The notes below the pieces were generated by a model, which saw only the letters and a list, made by a program, of their open reading frames with translations, had not been told where the DNA came from and did no database searches. A DNA stretch of 64,000 nucleotides, taken from NCBI GenBank assembly GCA_028583605.1, contig CM053330.1, positions 16,393,539 through 16,457,538 of the forward strand. The letters run 5' to 3'. The stretch is from Dastarcus helophoroides. Taxonomy: Eukaryota; Arthropoda; Insecta; Coleoptera; Bothrideridae. Numbering within the stretch: the first letter of the stretch is position 1; every line of letters begins with the position of its first letter. Shown piece after piece: positions 23,931 through 34,350 of the stretch. Position numbers and translations under genes: made by a program.

Positions 23931-24545
23931 ATTTCCACATTTTACAAAATTTAAGTTATTTCGAATTACAACTATTTTCGATTTCTCTTTTTTCCAAAAT
24001 TTGAAACATATTTTTTGAAAATTTCGACCCTTCTGCTATATTTCCACTTTTTTTTTGAAAATTTCTACGATTCTTCATAATTTAAACTATTTCTTAAAAG
24101 TTTGGGCTTTTTGGTGAAATAAGAATTTATTTTCAAAAATTTTTACTTTTGCGAAGTCTCAACTTTTATGTAAATTTGAATTTTTTTTAAGTTCTACTTT
24201 GTTTTCAAGAATTTCGATTTTTTTGAAAGTTTTGAATTTTTTTTCAGAATTCCCATATTTTCTCATTATTTCGACCTTTTATCATCAATAATTTGCTGCA
24301 AAGTTTTTTTTTTCAAAATTCAAAACTTTTTTCAACATTTCGACTCTTTTTGAAAACTTCGACGTTTTTTCAAAATTTCAAATGATATTTTTTCAAAATA
24401 TTGACATTTTAGAATCTTCAAATTTTTGTGAATTCGACTTTTTAAAAATTTGCAATTTTTTTGAAAAATATGACGTTGCGTATTTTTCAAGTTTAAGTTG
24501 ATTTAAATCAAAAATCGAAATTTAGAATAATTTTAGGGTTTAAAA
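23931..24545. repeat. Degenerate AT-rich repeat block 4, continuation
   Basis: T-rich wording. The first 150 bp are the right half of the segment duplicated from 21565-21690. Confidence 0.7.
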
Positions 24546-24593
24546 TATAAGCATGGAATTTTTAGAACAAAAATCAGCTAGCAGCGAGCACAA

Positions 24594-25443
24594 TTAGGGT
24601 TCCTTACCAATTACTGCAGTGAAAGTTAAACCATTTTTAGTTATGTATGAACTTGAAATTTTATCTACATTTTTTTGTGTTATAATTCAAAACTAAAAAA
24701 AAACTGTATTTTCAGAAACACACTTTTTTCCCCAATCAGTCCCAATATTTTTGCAACTGGTGACTGTGTTGATAATGTCTCAAGTAAAAAGCATTCATTC
24801 GCAAAGAGTCGATGACTAAAACAATTTATGAAATCGCTTCGGGTCGCGCTAAAATGTTCGATTCCAACCGCAATTACTGCGTTGCGTGTGGTTGCGTGCA
24901 ATTTAATAAACCTGTGCGAAATTCGAAAATATTCATCTAAATGAAATAATGTAAAAGAGAAATTTGATCTTCATTCTATCTTTCTGCTAAATTAAAGTTT
25001 TTTATTTGAAAAAAATTAAGACCATATGGGCCAAAAAGCCTAGCAAGCACCTATTTCTCCCTAAAATATTTTTTTTTCTCAAGAGCTATCACGGTATCGA
25101 AAGAACCGGCAGTTTTTCGATAATCTATGACCCAATATCCACTAATCCGCTTAAAATCTAAATTTTATTTTTAGGAACCTAGTAGATCACGGTGGAGGGG
25201 AAGGTCATTTCTTACACATTTTAAGCTGTATCTTTAAGACTACCGGATTGACAATTATAAAAAAAATAATTTACCTTAGAGGTAGCTCTTTCAAATGATA
25301 TATTAACTAAAACTTGATTTTTTAGTGACTACATTGATCCCCCTCCCGCTTTTATTATAAAATATTTTCCTCTTCTAACCGTTGGCTGGCGACAGTGAAG
25401 TTATAAGGATTCTGTTTTTCCTTTTTAGGTACGGAGCCCTAAA
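24594..25443. mobile_element. MITE with TTAGGGTTCC ends and AGCACAA target duplication
   Basis: The left end is TTAGGGTTCCTTACC; the right end read in reverse is TTAGGGCTCCGTACC. AGCACAA stands directly outside the left end (24587-24593) and two bases outside the right end (25446-25452), an apparent 7-bp, nearly 8-bp, target duplication. The interior is non-coding; the 73-codon frame at 24901-24680 has no recognisable motif. The ends match a widespread insect MITE type. Confidence 0.75.
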
Positions 25444-25749
25444 AAGCACAAATTTCGAGTAAAAATTTAAAGTTTTATTAAAAACCTGATTTTTAACACA
25501 AAATTATATTTTTGTAATTCACGAATTACTAAATGGGGGTTCTTTGGTAAATTTTTCCCCCCTCTGTCGACGGATCTGAATATAAGCTGTGTTTTTTTTT
25601 CAAAACTTTGTCTTTTTTCAGAATATTCTGGTTTAGTATTTCTAATTCTTTTTAAAAAAGTTGGATTATAAATTCAAAATTTCGAATTTTCATTCGCTTC
25701 ATTTAACAGATCAAACATTTATTGTGTATACATTTTTTTATTTGCTTTT

Positions 25750-26205
25750 TATTGCCCTTTAACTACTTTAATGATCAGGAAAACGCAGCTAAAAAGAGAC
25801 ATCAAATTAGAGCAGCCGTCAAAGTGAGATCATTCTAGAAATTTTCTGAATGTTTCCTACATAATTCTTGTGGAGGAGAAAACAAAGAAAAACTAGGTCG
25901 AACCCCTTTTTATCTGTAACAAAGCGGTTTAACGTTTTCGCAATCAGCTGCATAAACCAATTTTACTAGATGACTTTTTTATTGCGCTTTAATTACTTTA
26001 TTGATGCTAAGAAAAGTAGTCTATCATAAAATCAGAGAAACCGTAAAAATGGTATAATTCTAGAAATTTTCTGAGTGGTTTCTATATGATTCTTGTAGAG
26101 GAAACAAGGAAAAATTAGGTCGTACACCTTTTATGGTATCTGTAACAAAGCGGTTTAACGTTTTCGCAATCAGCTGCATAAACCAATTTTATTGGATGAC
26201 TTTTC
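25750..26205 (+). repeat. Tandem duplication, two ~228-bp units
   Basis: Two direct copies. Shared landmarks are TTTTATTG(C)CTTTAA, TCTAGAAATTTTCTGA, AACTAGGTCG/AATTAGGTCG, and a long identical tail AACAAAGCGGTTTAACG followed by TTTTCGCAATCAGCTGC (25918 and 26144 onward). The tail is better conserved than the rest. No coding frame. Confidence 0.85.
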
Positions 26206-27550
26206 TCCTCGATAGGGGATAAAAGCATTAAACGTAATTTCTGGTAGCTGAAAGGAAACGCATATTTATTCATCTCGAGTAACTAACTTTCGGGAAGATA
26301 AATGATGATTTATCTGGCAGTAAGTGTTAAATCTGATTTACAGAAGGTCGGCTGTGCACGGATTAAAGCAAATGAAAACGCGTATTTCACTTTACTTGAG
26401 ATTATAATGTAAATGATGATCGCATTCCCTCAAATTTAATGGGATATGGGTCCTATTGTTCCATTTCCAGGCTGCGATCCATTTAATACGTAATACATAA
26501 CTGCACTCTAAAACCTATTCCTGGTCATTCTCTCCCTTCATTAAAACTTTATTATTTTGCAAGATATAGTTTGGCAATATTTATGAATTATTTTGTCTAT
26601 TGGCCACGATAATGTTAGTGCGGGGCGTAATTTATTTATGATATAAATAATGTTCGAGTCTAATATCTTATATCCTTCCTTGAACAAGGAAATGTACTTA
26701 TTTGCACCATTCCATTCAAATTTTTTAAATAACTAGGATAATAGTTATATTTTGTCAACATTATTTTCAACATTTCTTTGGTTTTGTAGGTCTTCAAAAA
26801 TTAGGAAGATTTCAAGCTTAACCTAAAAATTCCAAAAAAAAGTTCGACGTTTAGAGCAAACACTTCCAATTAGAAAATTCTTTTTAAAAATACTGAGGTT
26901 TTTTTTATAGAATACTAAATGACCTCCGCTACTTAGTCTGCGCAAGGTCCAAAAACGTCATATTTTAAAATAAAATAATTTCTTATTTGATTTCAATGCA
27001 ATAATAGATTCTGGTACCCGCTAGAATTTTAGATGGCGTTCAATATTATATCAACCATAAACATTGCGGATTGGTTTTCCTTTTATATGTTCTGTGTTAT
27101 AAACCCAAATAAAATTGTTAGCACAGTTGAGTTCTTAGAAATGAAATATTGAGTTTTACCAAAATAAAAGTACCTACAAGGTACCCCTAAAAATACTCTA
27201 CATTTTAGTGATTTTCAATATTTGCCTGGACAAAAGAACAGTCGACAGACAGACAAGCACGGAGACGCTTTCATTTTAATAATACAGGATTTAATTTTTG
27301 TTAGAAACAATTTTAGAACTCAAAATTTTATTTAACATTTCGACTAATATTTCTTGACAAGAAGAAAATCGAAATTTTGTGAATAAAATAAAAATTGGGG
27401 AAAACCTCGTAACTCCAAAATCAGATTTTGCATCAACATTTAATATTCAGAAGAAGTAAAAGGAAAAACAAGTTGAAAATTACTAATATTAATCTTAAAC
27501 GGGGGGAAGTTTTATACAAAAAGTAGAATCTGGAAAATCATATTTTATAC
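26206..27550. other. Intergenic, no gene recognised
   Basis: Non-repetitive AT-rich DNA. At 27225-27300 a stretch with AGTCGACAGACAGACAAGC and GGAGACGCTTTC resembles the 3' tail of RTE-type retroelements or derived SINEs; a weaker similar tail lies at 63785-63830. Otherwise nothing is supported. Confidence 0.35.
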
Positions 27551-27620
27551 CAGGGATGGGCAATTTTTTCGTTAGCTGGCCAAATAAAATGTTCTAATTA
27601 TGACGCGGGCCGGAGTGGTT
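27550..27620. repeat. hAT-like terminal fragment
   Basis: Contains CAGGGATGGGCAATTTTTTC followed by GCGGGCCGG. CAGGGxTGGGCAA is a common hAT terminus. No partner end was found. Confidence 0.4.
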
Positions 27621-27784
27621 AAGCATTTTAACTTCATTTCATTAGAAGAGTTTACTTGAAACCAATGGTTCACAAAGTTTTTTTGGTTGTCAGTGCACCT
27701 AATATCTAAGCTTTTCAAGATTTTAAATTCTTTTCTAATGCACAGACCAATAGGTTTGAACATTTATTAGATTCAAAGTTTGGA

Positions 27785-27827
27785 ACCAAAAACCGGTTTC
27801 GATTTTGTTAGATCTCGTCAGTTTGGT
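27785..27827 (-). ncRNA. Hammerhead ribozyme, near-intact
   Basis: Minus strand: helix I ACCAAA/TTTGGT (6 perfect pairs), box 1 CTGACGA, helix II GATCT/AAATC (one mismatch), box 2 GAA, helix III palindrome ACCGGT, and U as the cleavage-site base. All core bases are canonical. Confidence 0.85.
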
Positions 27828-28207
27828 ATAATATTCAACTCGAAGGCTAACAAATGTTCCGACAAGTAAGTAATAAAGAATCAACGGACGTCAAGCAAGT
27901 GACTGTGGCGACCAACTCAAATATTTTCTAAATAGTAATCAAAATTGTACTAATCACAAAGTAGTCACAGTAACAGAGAAGACTGTTAATAATAATAAAT
28001 AAAAAATAAAAATCAACACGCAAATAAATCTATCATTTAATTATAAATATTAATTTACGTGGGTACAACCTTTCTCTATGGTGGGTACCCTTCCTCACAT
28101 AACTCTCGGTACTACCGCCACCTATTTGTTCATAGAGAAACTATGGCCATCGCCAACGATGTCATATGCAAGTAGAATACAACCTAGACTGCAAATTCAT
28201 GTAGCCC

Positions 28208-29739
28208 ATAGAGAAAGATTAAGAGTGTCAACTCTGTGCTTTTTATTTTGAAAACGGCCATCCCACGCAGGGACCGGAACTATTGCCATAAAATTAGAAA
28301 CCTGTATTATCGACTGTAGCCACGTTGCAGTTACCCTGCATTACCGGCTTATAAATTTAAATCCAAAATTAATTTTAAACTGTTTTGAAATGTCCATTCA
28401 GATGGATTGCACTACTGTTTTTAAAGATTAAACAAAAGTGACCAACGTGAATGGAAATTTCAAAACAATTTCAAGTATGAGGTGTAAAAAAATAAACTGC
28501 CATTTTAACATTAAATATTTTTATTAAATATGTATATTCATACATGTATATAAGTTCATATTTAAATATTTGTAATAATTTTAAAATATATTTATCAGTT
28601 CAACTGCTAAAAGTTAAATATGATACAGATAACATAATATTCTGGATAGTGAATTTAATTAAAATAAATCAAGTAAAGCAGCAAAAAGTTTTTCCACATA
28701 ATTTCTGGTTGATTTTTGTTGAAAGTTTGACACCTTTTAGGGTACAATTTTCTTATTACGAGGGGGTGTGCCTGCCGAAACAGATCGATTTTTGTTTAAA
28801 AGATTGCAACATTTTAGTCGGTTTTACATTTTGCTCACTACAGGAGGTCAGAAAAACCTCAATTCTTTTTTTTTTCAGATGAAACATCTTGAATCCCTTG
28901 GTTGAATATCTAATCATCAAAGACAAAAATAAGAAAAAAAGTAGCTTTTAATGTTAACGAGGTCCATGTATGCTCCATTTGCATGTTGACAAAGTCCATA
29001 CTGACAATAAAATTTCTAACATTTTTTCAAATATCTGGAGGCATTTGTTCGGGCAGTAGTAAGATATTTTGGATACATTTATTTATCACTGTATTTTCAC
29101 TGTAAAGTAGTAAAAATAATATTCTCATTAGAAAGAAAGTATCATATATAATAGACTCTGACATATTATTAAGCAAACGATCCAACAAATTCTTGCAGAT
29201 ATTTTACAATACGTTAGAAGTGAATTTTAGCATCATTAACTTTGTCAATGTGCAAACAGTGTATATTCGGATTACATTAAATCTTATTTTTTAAAGTGTT
29301 ACCTTTTTCTTATTTTTGCTTTTGGTAATCACAAAACTGTTTATTGTTATAGTCGCCATTTCTGTAAACATTTCGGCAGCTTGGGATTCAGCAGTTTTTT
29401 TTCCGAAGTCGGGGATGTCATTTCGATTGATACTTCACTTCCACAAATAAATGAAATTTTCTACTTACTAGTAATGCTCGCAGAGATCACTTACCTTATT
29501 TTCAACACTATTTAAAATTTTGCTCGAAGATGACTGATGTTCTCGTCCTCCACTCCATCCAAATCCAATGACAGTTAAATTTGTTTACGTTCTCAGACGC
29601 CACCGCACACAAATTTAGGAACTATACACATATATTTAATTTACATATATATGTATAAATGGGCGGTAGTTCCGGTCACTGCGTGGGAGGGCGCTACAAA
29701 CAGTATATTTGAATTTCGTGCCAAAGTAGAACCCCCGTG
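28208..29739. mobile_element. 1.53-kb insertion flanked by a 9-bp duplication
   Basis: ATGTAGCCC stands on both sides (28199-28207 and 29740-29748), and removing the segment restores the ribozyme repeat. Inside, 28257-28290 and 29660-29692 are inverted copies (CCCACGCAGxGACCGGAACT). The outermost bases (ATAGAGAAAG and, reversed, CACGGGGGTT) are not an obvious inverted pair. The longest frame, 28544-28882 on the plus strand (112 codons), shows no family motif. Superfamily unknown; 8-9-bp duplications occur in hAT, P and Mutator-like elements. Confidence 0.75.
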
Positions 29740-29884
29740 ATGTAGCCCTTCTAGGCGTCTATAGTGCATCATAGGTAGCTGAACTACCAACAGTTGAAAC
29801 ACTGCCACCTAGCGAAGCGTTTACTCTCTAGGAAAGTCCCTCTGAGGCGGTACGAAGTTCCCCAGGACTAGTTAGTTGTTTATA

Positions 29885-30110
29885 AGAGACAAATTTTGAA
29901 AAAAAAATTGAAATTTCAAGATAAACAGAAACTTTGCCGAAAAAATTGAGATTTTCAAGAATATAAAGGATTGGATTTTAAATGAAGTTAAAATTTCTAA
30001 AAAAGCCCGAATTTGGGAAAATTACGGACATTTCGAAAACAAGTTTAATTTAAAAAAAATGTAGCAAAAACAAATTTGTAAAAAAAATTAAAATTTTAAT
30101 CAAGATTAGT
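29885..30110. repeat. Short AT-rich repeat patch
   Basis: A-rich wording of the same theme as the larger blocks. Confidence 0.5.
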
Positions 30111-30232
30111 ACGATTGAAAATGCCAGTTCTTCTGGCGAAATACGTATCGCGTAATTATTTGTTTAATTGCCGATAAGGTAAAGGGGTAAAACATTGTGT
30201 GGACTTAATTATAAGCCACGGTGTTTAGTTCA
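30110..30232 (+). repeat. Penelope-like 3' repeat with hammerhead-like fold, copy 1
   Basis: Matches the minus strand of 38110-38225, downstream of the GIY-YIG remnant. At 30110-30154 the RNA could form helix I TACG/CGTA, helix II CCAG/CTGG extended by G-C, box 2 GAA, and the palindromic helix III ATACGTAT followed by C. Box 1 reads TTGAAAA instead of CTGANGA, so two core bases differ and activity is doubtful. Confidence 0.55.
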
Positions 30233-32340
30233 ATGCTCTACTTGAATTCGAAGTAAGTAAAAGTTTAAAAAATTATACCCAAAGTTTAAATTATGAGAGA
30301 AAAATTGAAATTTCTAACAGTAATTGTTTATATAAACCAGGGGGGGACACAGGTGGCCCGAGGGAGATACCGCCCCTCGATATATCAAATTCGGACCGAT
30401 GCATAGAGATTATTTTTGCTACTGAACTCGAAATTTTCGATTTCGCTCCTGCATATCTAGTTAAAAATTTTACGATTTAAGTTGAAATGTCGACAAAAGA
30501 CAGACATTTTTTAAACGAAACTGAAAATTTTCGAATTAAAATCAAAATTTTGAGAATAATTCGAAATTTGTGGAAAAAAGCAAATTTTGTGAAACAATTT
30601 GAAATGTTTTACAGAAATTTAAAATGAAAATTTTGAGAAATATATTGTAACGAAAAATTACAAAACTTTTGTAAAAGTCTGGTTTTTAGGAAATCTCGAG
30701 CCTTTCTCGAAAATTGAAATCCATAGTTGTTTCCTCCAAATTCGGTTGTCTATGTAATGCGTTGATTTGAGTGTTAAATGAGCACTAAAAGTCAGTAAAG
30801 GTGCAAACATGTCGTAAGCTAGTACGCCGCTCGTTAAGTCACAAAATCTCGAATCTCGTTGCTTGAGTATTTTGCTGAAGAAAGTTTACACAGCGACTGC
30901 AGGAAACCTTCTTACTTAATTAGTTGATGTACTCGGAATATTAACGGAGCTTTTGAGTTCGGCCCGTATAGTTTGGTGCATAATTAATTCAATTTGACAC
31001 CGTAAAGTCCTTGGATGCGGTCAATTTTAGTTTGAATTATTCATGTCGGATGCATAAAAGTGAACTTTGGCAAAGAATCTACGTCATTACGTAGAGATGA
31101 ATGTATCAGCCCGCATGCACTTAATAATCCATGGGAGATGCACCTCATAGATTGCACCGCTAAAGCGGCTTTGCGGTGTTATTTGTGTGGTTTCCAAACT
31201 AAGACCGAATGGTTTAGATGATTACGCGGAATCTGCAAAGCTGCAAAGCAGAATTTTCTCGGCGAAATATGGGGAAGTCTCGTTAGCGTGTATGTTGCGT
31301 GCAATATCATGTTGTGTAATATCTGAATTACATTCCCTTTGAATGCAGCTTTCCTACCATCGGTCTGACGTTCAAATTATTATGGCATTTCAGGCTACTA
31401 AAATTGGTTTCTTTTGGTGATACAAAGAAATAAACTTTCGATCCCTTTGCTATTTTTTTCAAATTTCTCTTAGTTCCGTCAATCCTTATAATCTAGCGAA
31501 ATGATTAGAAATACTGTAGAATTGAAACATTCTGGCATATTCCAAGAGTCGCACCCAACAAATATAAAATAACTAAATTAGAAAAATAGACAAACAAATT
31601 GGTAGATGGCCACGTTTTTAGGACCGGTTCTCTAACAGGCGGAACTTGCCCAAACTGTGGAGTTTCGCATCTGAGGTAAGAAACATCTAAGGTAGGGAAA
31701 TCTAAGGTAGGGACATATTTCATATTATTTGTAAGGGTGACGGTCACATTTTCGCTCTTTTTAGACTTCTAGGGCGCTTTTAGATCTCTTAGTTTTGTTT
31801 TTTGCGAAGAGGGTTTCCAATCTTGGCGATACCGATATTTTGCTACTTTGGAGGTTTGGTGTACTTACTGGAGTAGTCAGAGAACCTCTCGTTGTGGAGA
31901 AGTTTTGTTCTATGATAGGTTAATTTTATCATTGTAGGTCACAGATGTTGCATAGCGTAGGTCACTTGCTATAAATTTCCGACATGCATACATTCCTCTT
32001 AATTGGTCAACTCGGGACTAGACAAGTGGGCGATTGACATTTTGGCCAGTTAATCCAACAGGTGGTGGGTATATTTTTTTACGCAGAATAAAGTATTTTC
32101 ATTGATGAAATATAAATTAAGGGTTTTTTCACTTTGAGACTTTTTCACTTTGATTACATTTTTTTTGTGTGTAATCAATTAAGCAGTTGCATATTCTCCA
32201 TGTAAGCAAAAATAAAAGTTGCGCAGTTTTTATTTTAAAAGAAAAAACGGGAAAGCAAAACGCCAAGAGAAGATACTTTTGTGTCACTTTAATTCTCTAA
32301 GTAATGCCTGCCTAAAGAAATAAAGAAAGGATTTTGTGGC
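30233..32340. other. Intergenic, no gene recognised
   Basis: 30430-30720 carries AT-rich repeat words. 30720-32340 is the most complex non-repetitive stretch of the window, with balanced patches (30820-31330). The minus frame at 31747-31505 (80 codons) has no family motif. A small tandem pair ATCTAAGGTAGGGA lies at 31688-31716. I find no splice-and-frame combination I can support. Confidence 0.4.
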
Positions 32341-33954
32341 AAAATAATTTTTTAGACATTCTAATTTTTCAGCAACATTTAGTCTTTACTATTTTCTTAA
32401 ATTTGAACTTATAATTGTTATTTTTCATTACAAATTTTATTTTGCGACAGAAAATTTAATTTTTTTAGAACAAGTCTATATTTTTAGCCAAATTGAAAAG
32501 CATGCAAGAAAAATTAAATTCATTAAAAAAATTACAAAATATCCAGTCCATTCTCGAAATTTTGACCTTTTTATAAAAGGTTTAAAGTTTTTTTCAAAAC
32601 GCGAAAGAAGTATTAAGTATTTTATCGACGAAATAAAATTTTTGAATTCAAAAATTCTGGTATTTGTTACTTGAATTTTTTTCCAAATTTGGACTAATTT
32701 TTCGAGATTTCCTTAAATTCTGATTACCTTCCCAAATTATAAGTTTTTCTCAAAATTTAAACCATTATTTCAAATTCAAATTTTAAATTTTTATACTCAA
32801 ACATTTAGAAATAGTTTTACAGATTTTAGAATCAAAATCGAAATTTCGAATAAAAACAAAAATGGAAATTTCGAGAAAAGATTCGCAAAATTTCGAGTCC
32901 AAATTTCTAGTAAAATTTTAAACTGAAATTTGAAATTTTCGCTTTAATTTTAAACTTTTGATTTTAAGTAAAATCGAAATTAAAAAAAAAGATTCAGACT
33001 TTTTTAATTATACATTGCAATTTTTAGATCAAAATCTGGAAGAAGCTTGGTTTTTGGACAATGCGAGGTTTCTCCTCGAAATTTCAAATTAAAATTCAAA
33101 TTTTGAGAAACGTTTTTGTAGAAATGTATTCTTCAGAGCTTTGAACCTGAACTGAACCGAAAAGCGGAAACCGAAAAAAACCGTTGTTTTTGTCGGTAAG
33201 AAAACCGGAACAGAGCCGGAAAATAATGGTTTATTTCGGTTCGTTGAATTGGTATGTTCTTAAAATAATTTTTACTGTACACTAAAGTTTGGGATTTTCT
33301 TAGAAATTTAGAAAATTTCCCTTTCAAAATTTTACACAAATTCATGAAACTTTGATCTCAAAATTACGATTTTACTTTAAAGAACATTTTTTTTTTGAAA
33401 GCTGGATTAGAAACTTACAATTTCCACACTTTTTAAGAAAATGTTGATTTTATTCTCAAAATTTCAAGCCAAATTAAATTTTAAGTTGTATAACTGGAAT
33501 ATTTTTTTTTTCAAAATTTTCGACTCTTTTTTGAAATTTGGACCTTTTTCTCGAAATATTTCTTTTCTTTTCCTAAAATTTCGAGTTTAAAATAAAAATT
33601 TTATGTGCTATTGTACATTTGGACTAAAGCATTGGAGTCTTTTTTCATTGAAGCACAGTTTCCTGGCAATTTTATTTGCAAATTCAAATTTTTCCGAAAA
33701 TTTTAACTTTTTCTTCAGAACAAACACTCAAAATTTGTTTTTTTTCTTAAACTTGGATTTTCCCTTTTATAATCTGATACCCCTACTTTTTAAAGCTATT
33801 AATAAAAATTTCGAGTTTTCTTAAATTTTTTCCTTCAATTTCACTTAATTTCAATATGCCAATTTTGTTTTCGAAATCTCAAATTCTAATGATTTTTCTG
33901 CGATGTCGACTTCATAAAACTTCGCAAAATTCCAGGATTTGGCTTTTTTTCTCA
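32341..33954. repeat. Degenerate AT-rich repeat block 5a
   Basis: Mixed orientations of the theme. 33140-33245 is an AACCGGAA-rich stretch similar to 14700-14830. Open frames here are shadows. Confidence 0.65.
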
Positions 33955-34350
33955 AAGTTTCCTATAAAATCTCGCTATTTCTAATTTTTCCTAGAAATTG
34001 GGAATTTCAGTCAAAATTTAAAGAGAAAAATACAACATTTATATTCCAATTTAAAGCCGGGATCTTAAAATTTAAGTCGAAATTTTGAGGGTAAACTTGA
34101 AACGATGACATGTTAGAAAATGTCTAATTTAAACTTCCAATTTTGATCTGGTTTTGTTTACGCTATATTTGACTTTTTTTTTTAATTTCGACTTTAGCCT
34201 CGAAGCTTCGAATTTTTTTTTCAGATTGTTTTGAATTTAGGCAGCTTTAAAATCGAAATTTAAGTAGTTAAGTTTTCAATTCGTTTTATAGAATTCATCC
34301 AAAATTTAAAAATTCGTAATTTGGAAAATTAGATTCTTCAGAAAAATTAA
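33955..34350 (+). repeat. Direct repeat A, copy 2
   Basis: Second copy of the segment at 12380-12760, same strand, with scattered substitutions and one extra CTTGAA. The similarity stops sharply after GATTCTTCAG. Confidence 0.85.

Larger units (their letters stand above)
27725..29860 (-). mobile_element. Hammerhead-ribozyme repeat, copy split by insertions
   Basis: Read on the minus strand, the pieces follow the order of the 377-bp unit at 61079-61502. 29860-29740 is the CTCTAGG to GCTACAT part. 28207-28107 is the GAATTTG to GGTAGTACCG part. 27905-27725 is the GTCACTT to CAGACC part with the ribozyme. A 1.53-kb insertion separates the first two pieces and about 200 bp of foreign sequence (27906-28106) separates the last two. 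Confidence 0.75.

Noticed and set aside
28544..28882. 112-codon plus-strand frame inside the 1.53-kb insertion
   Set aside because: No signature of a transposase or other family, high Ile/Phe/Lys content, starts in an AT-rich run; probably chance.
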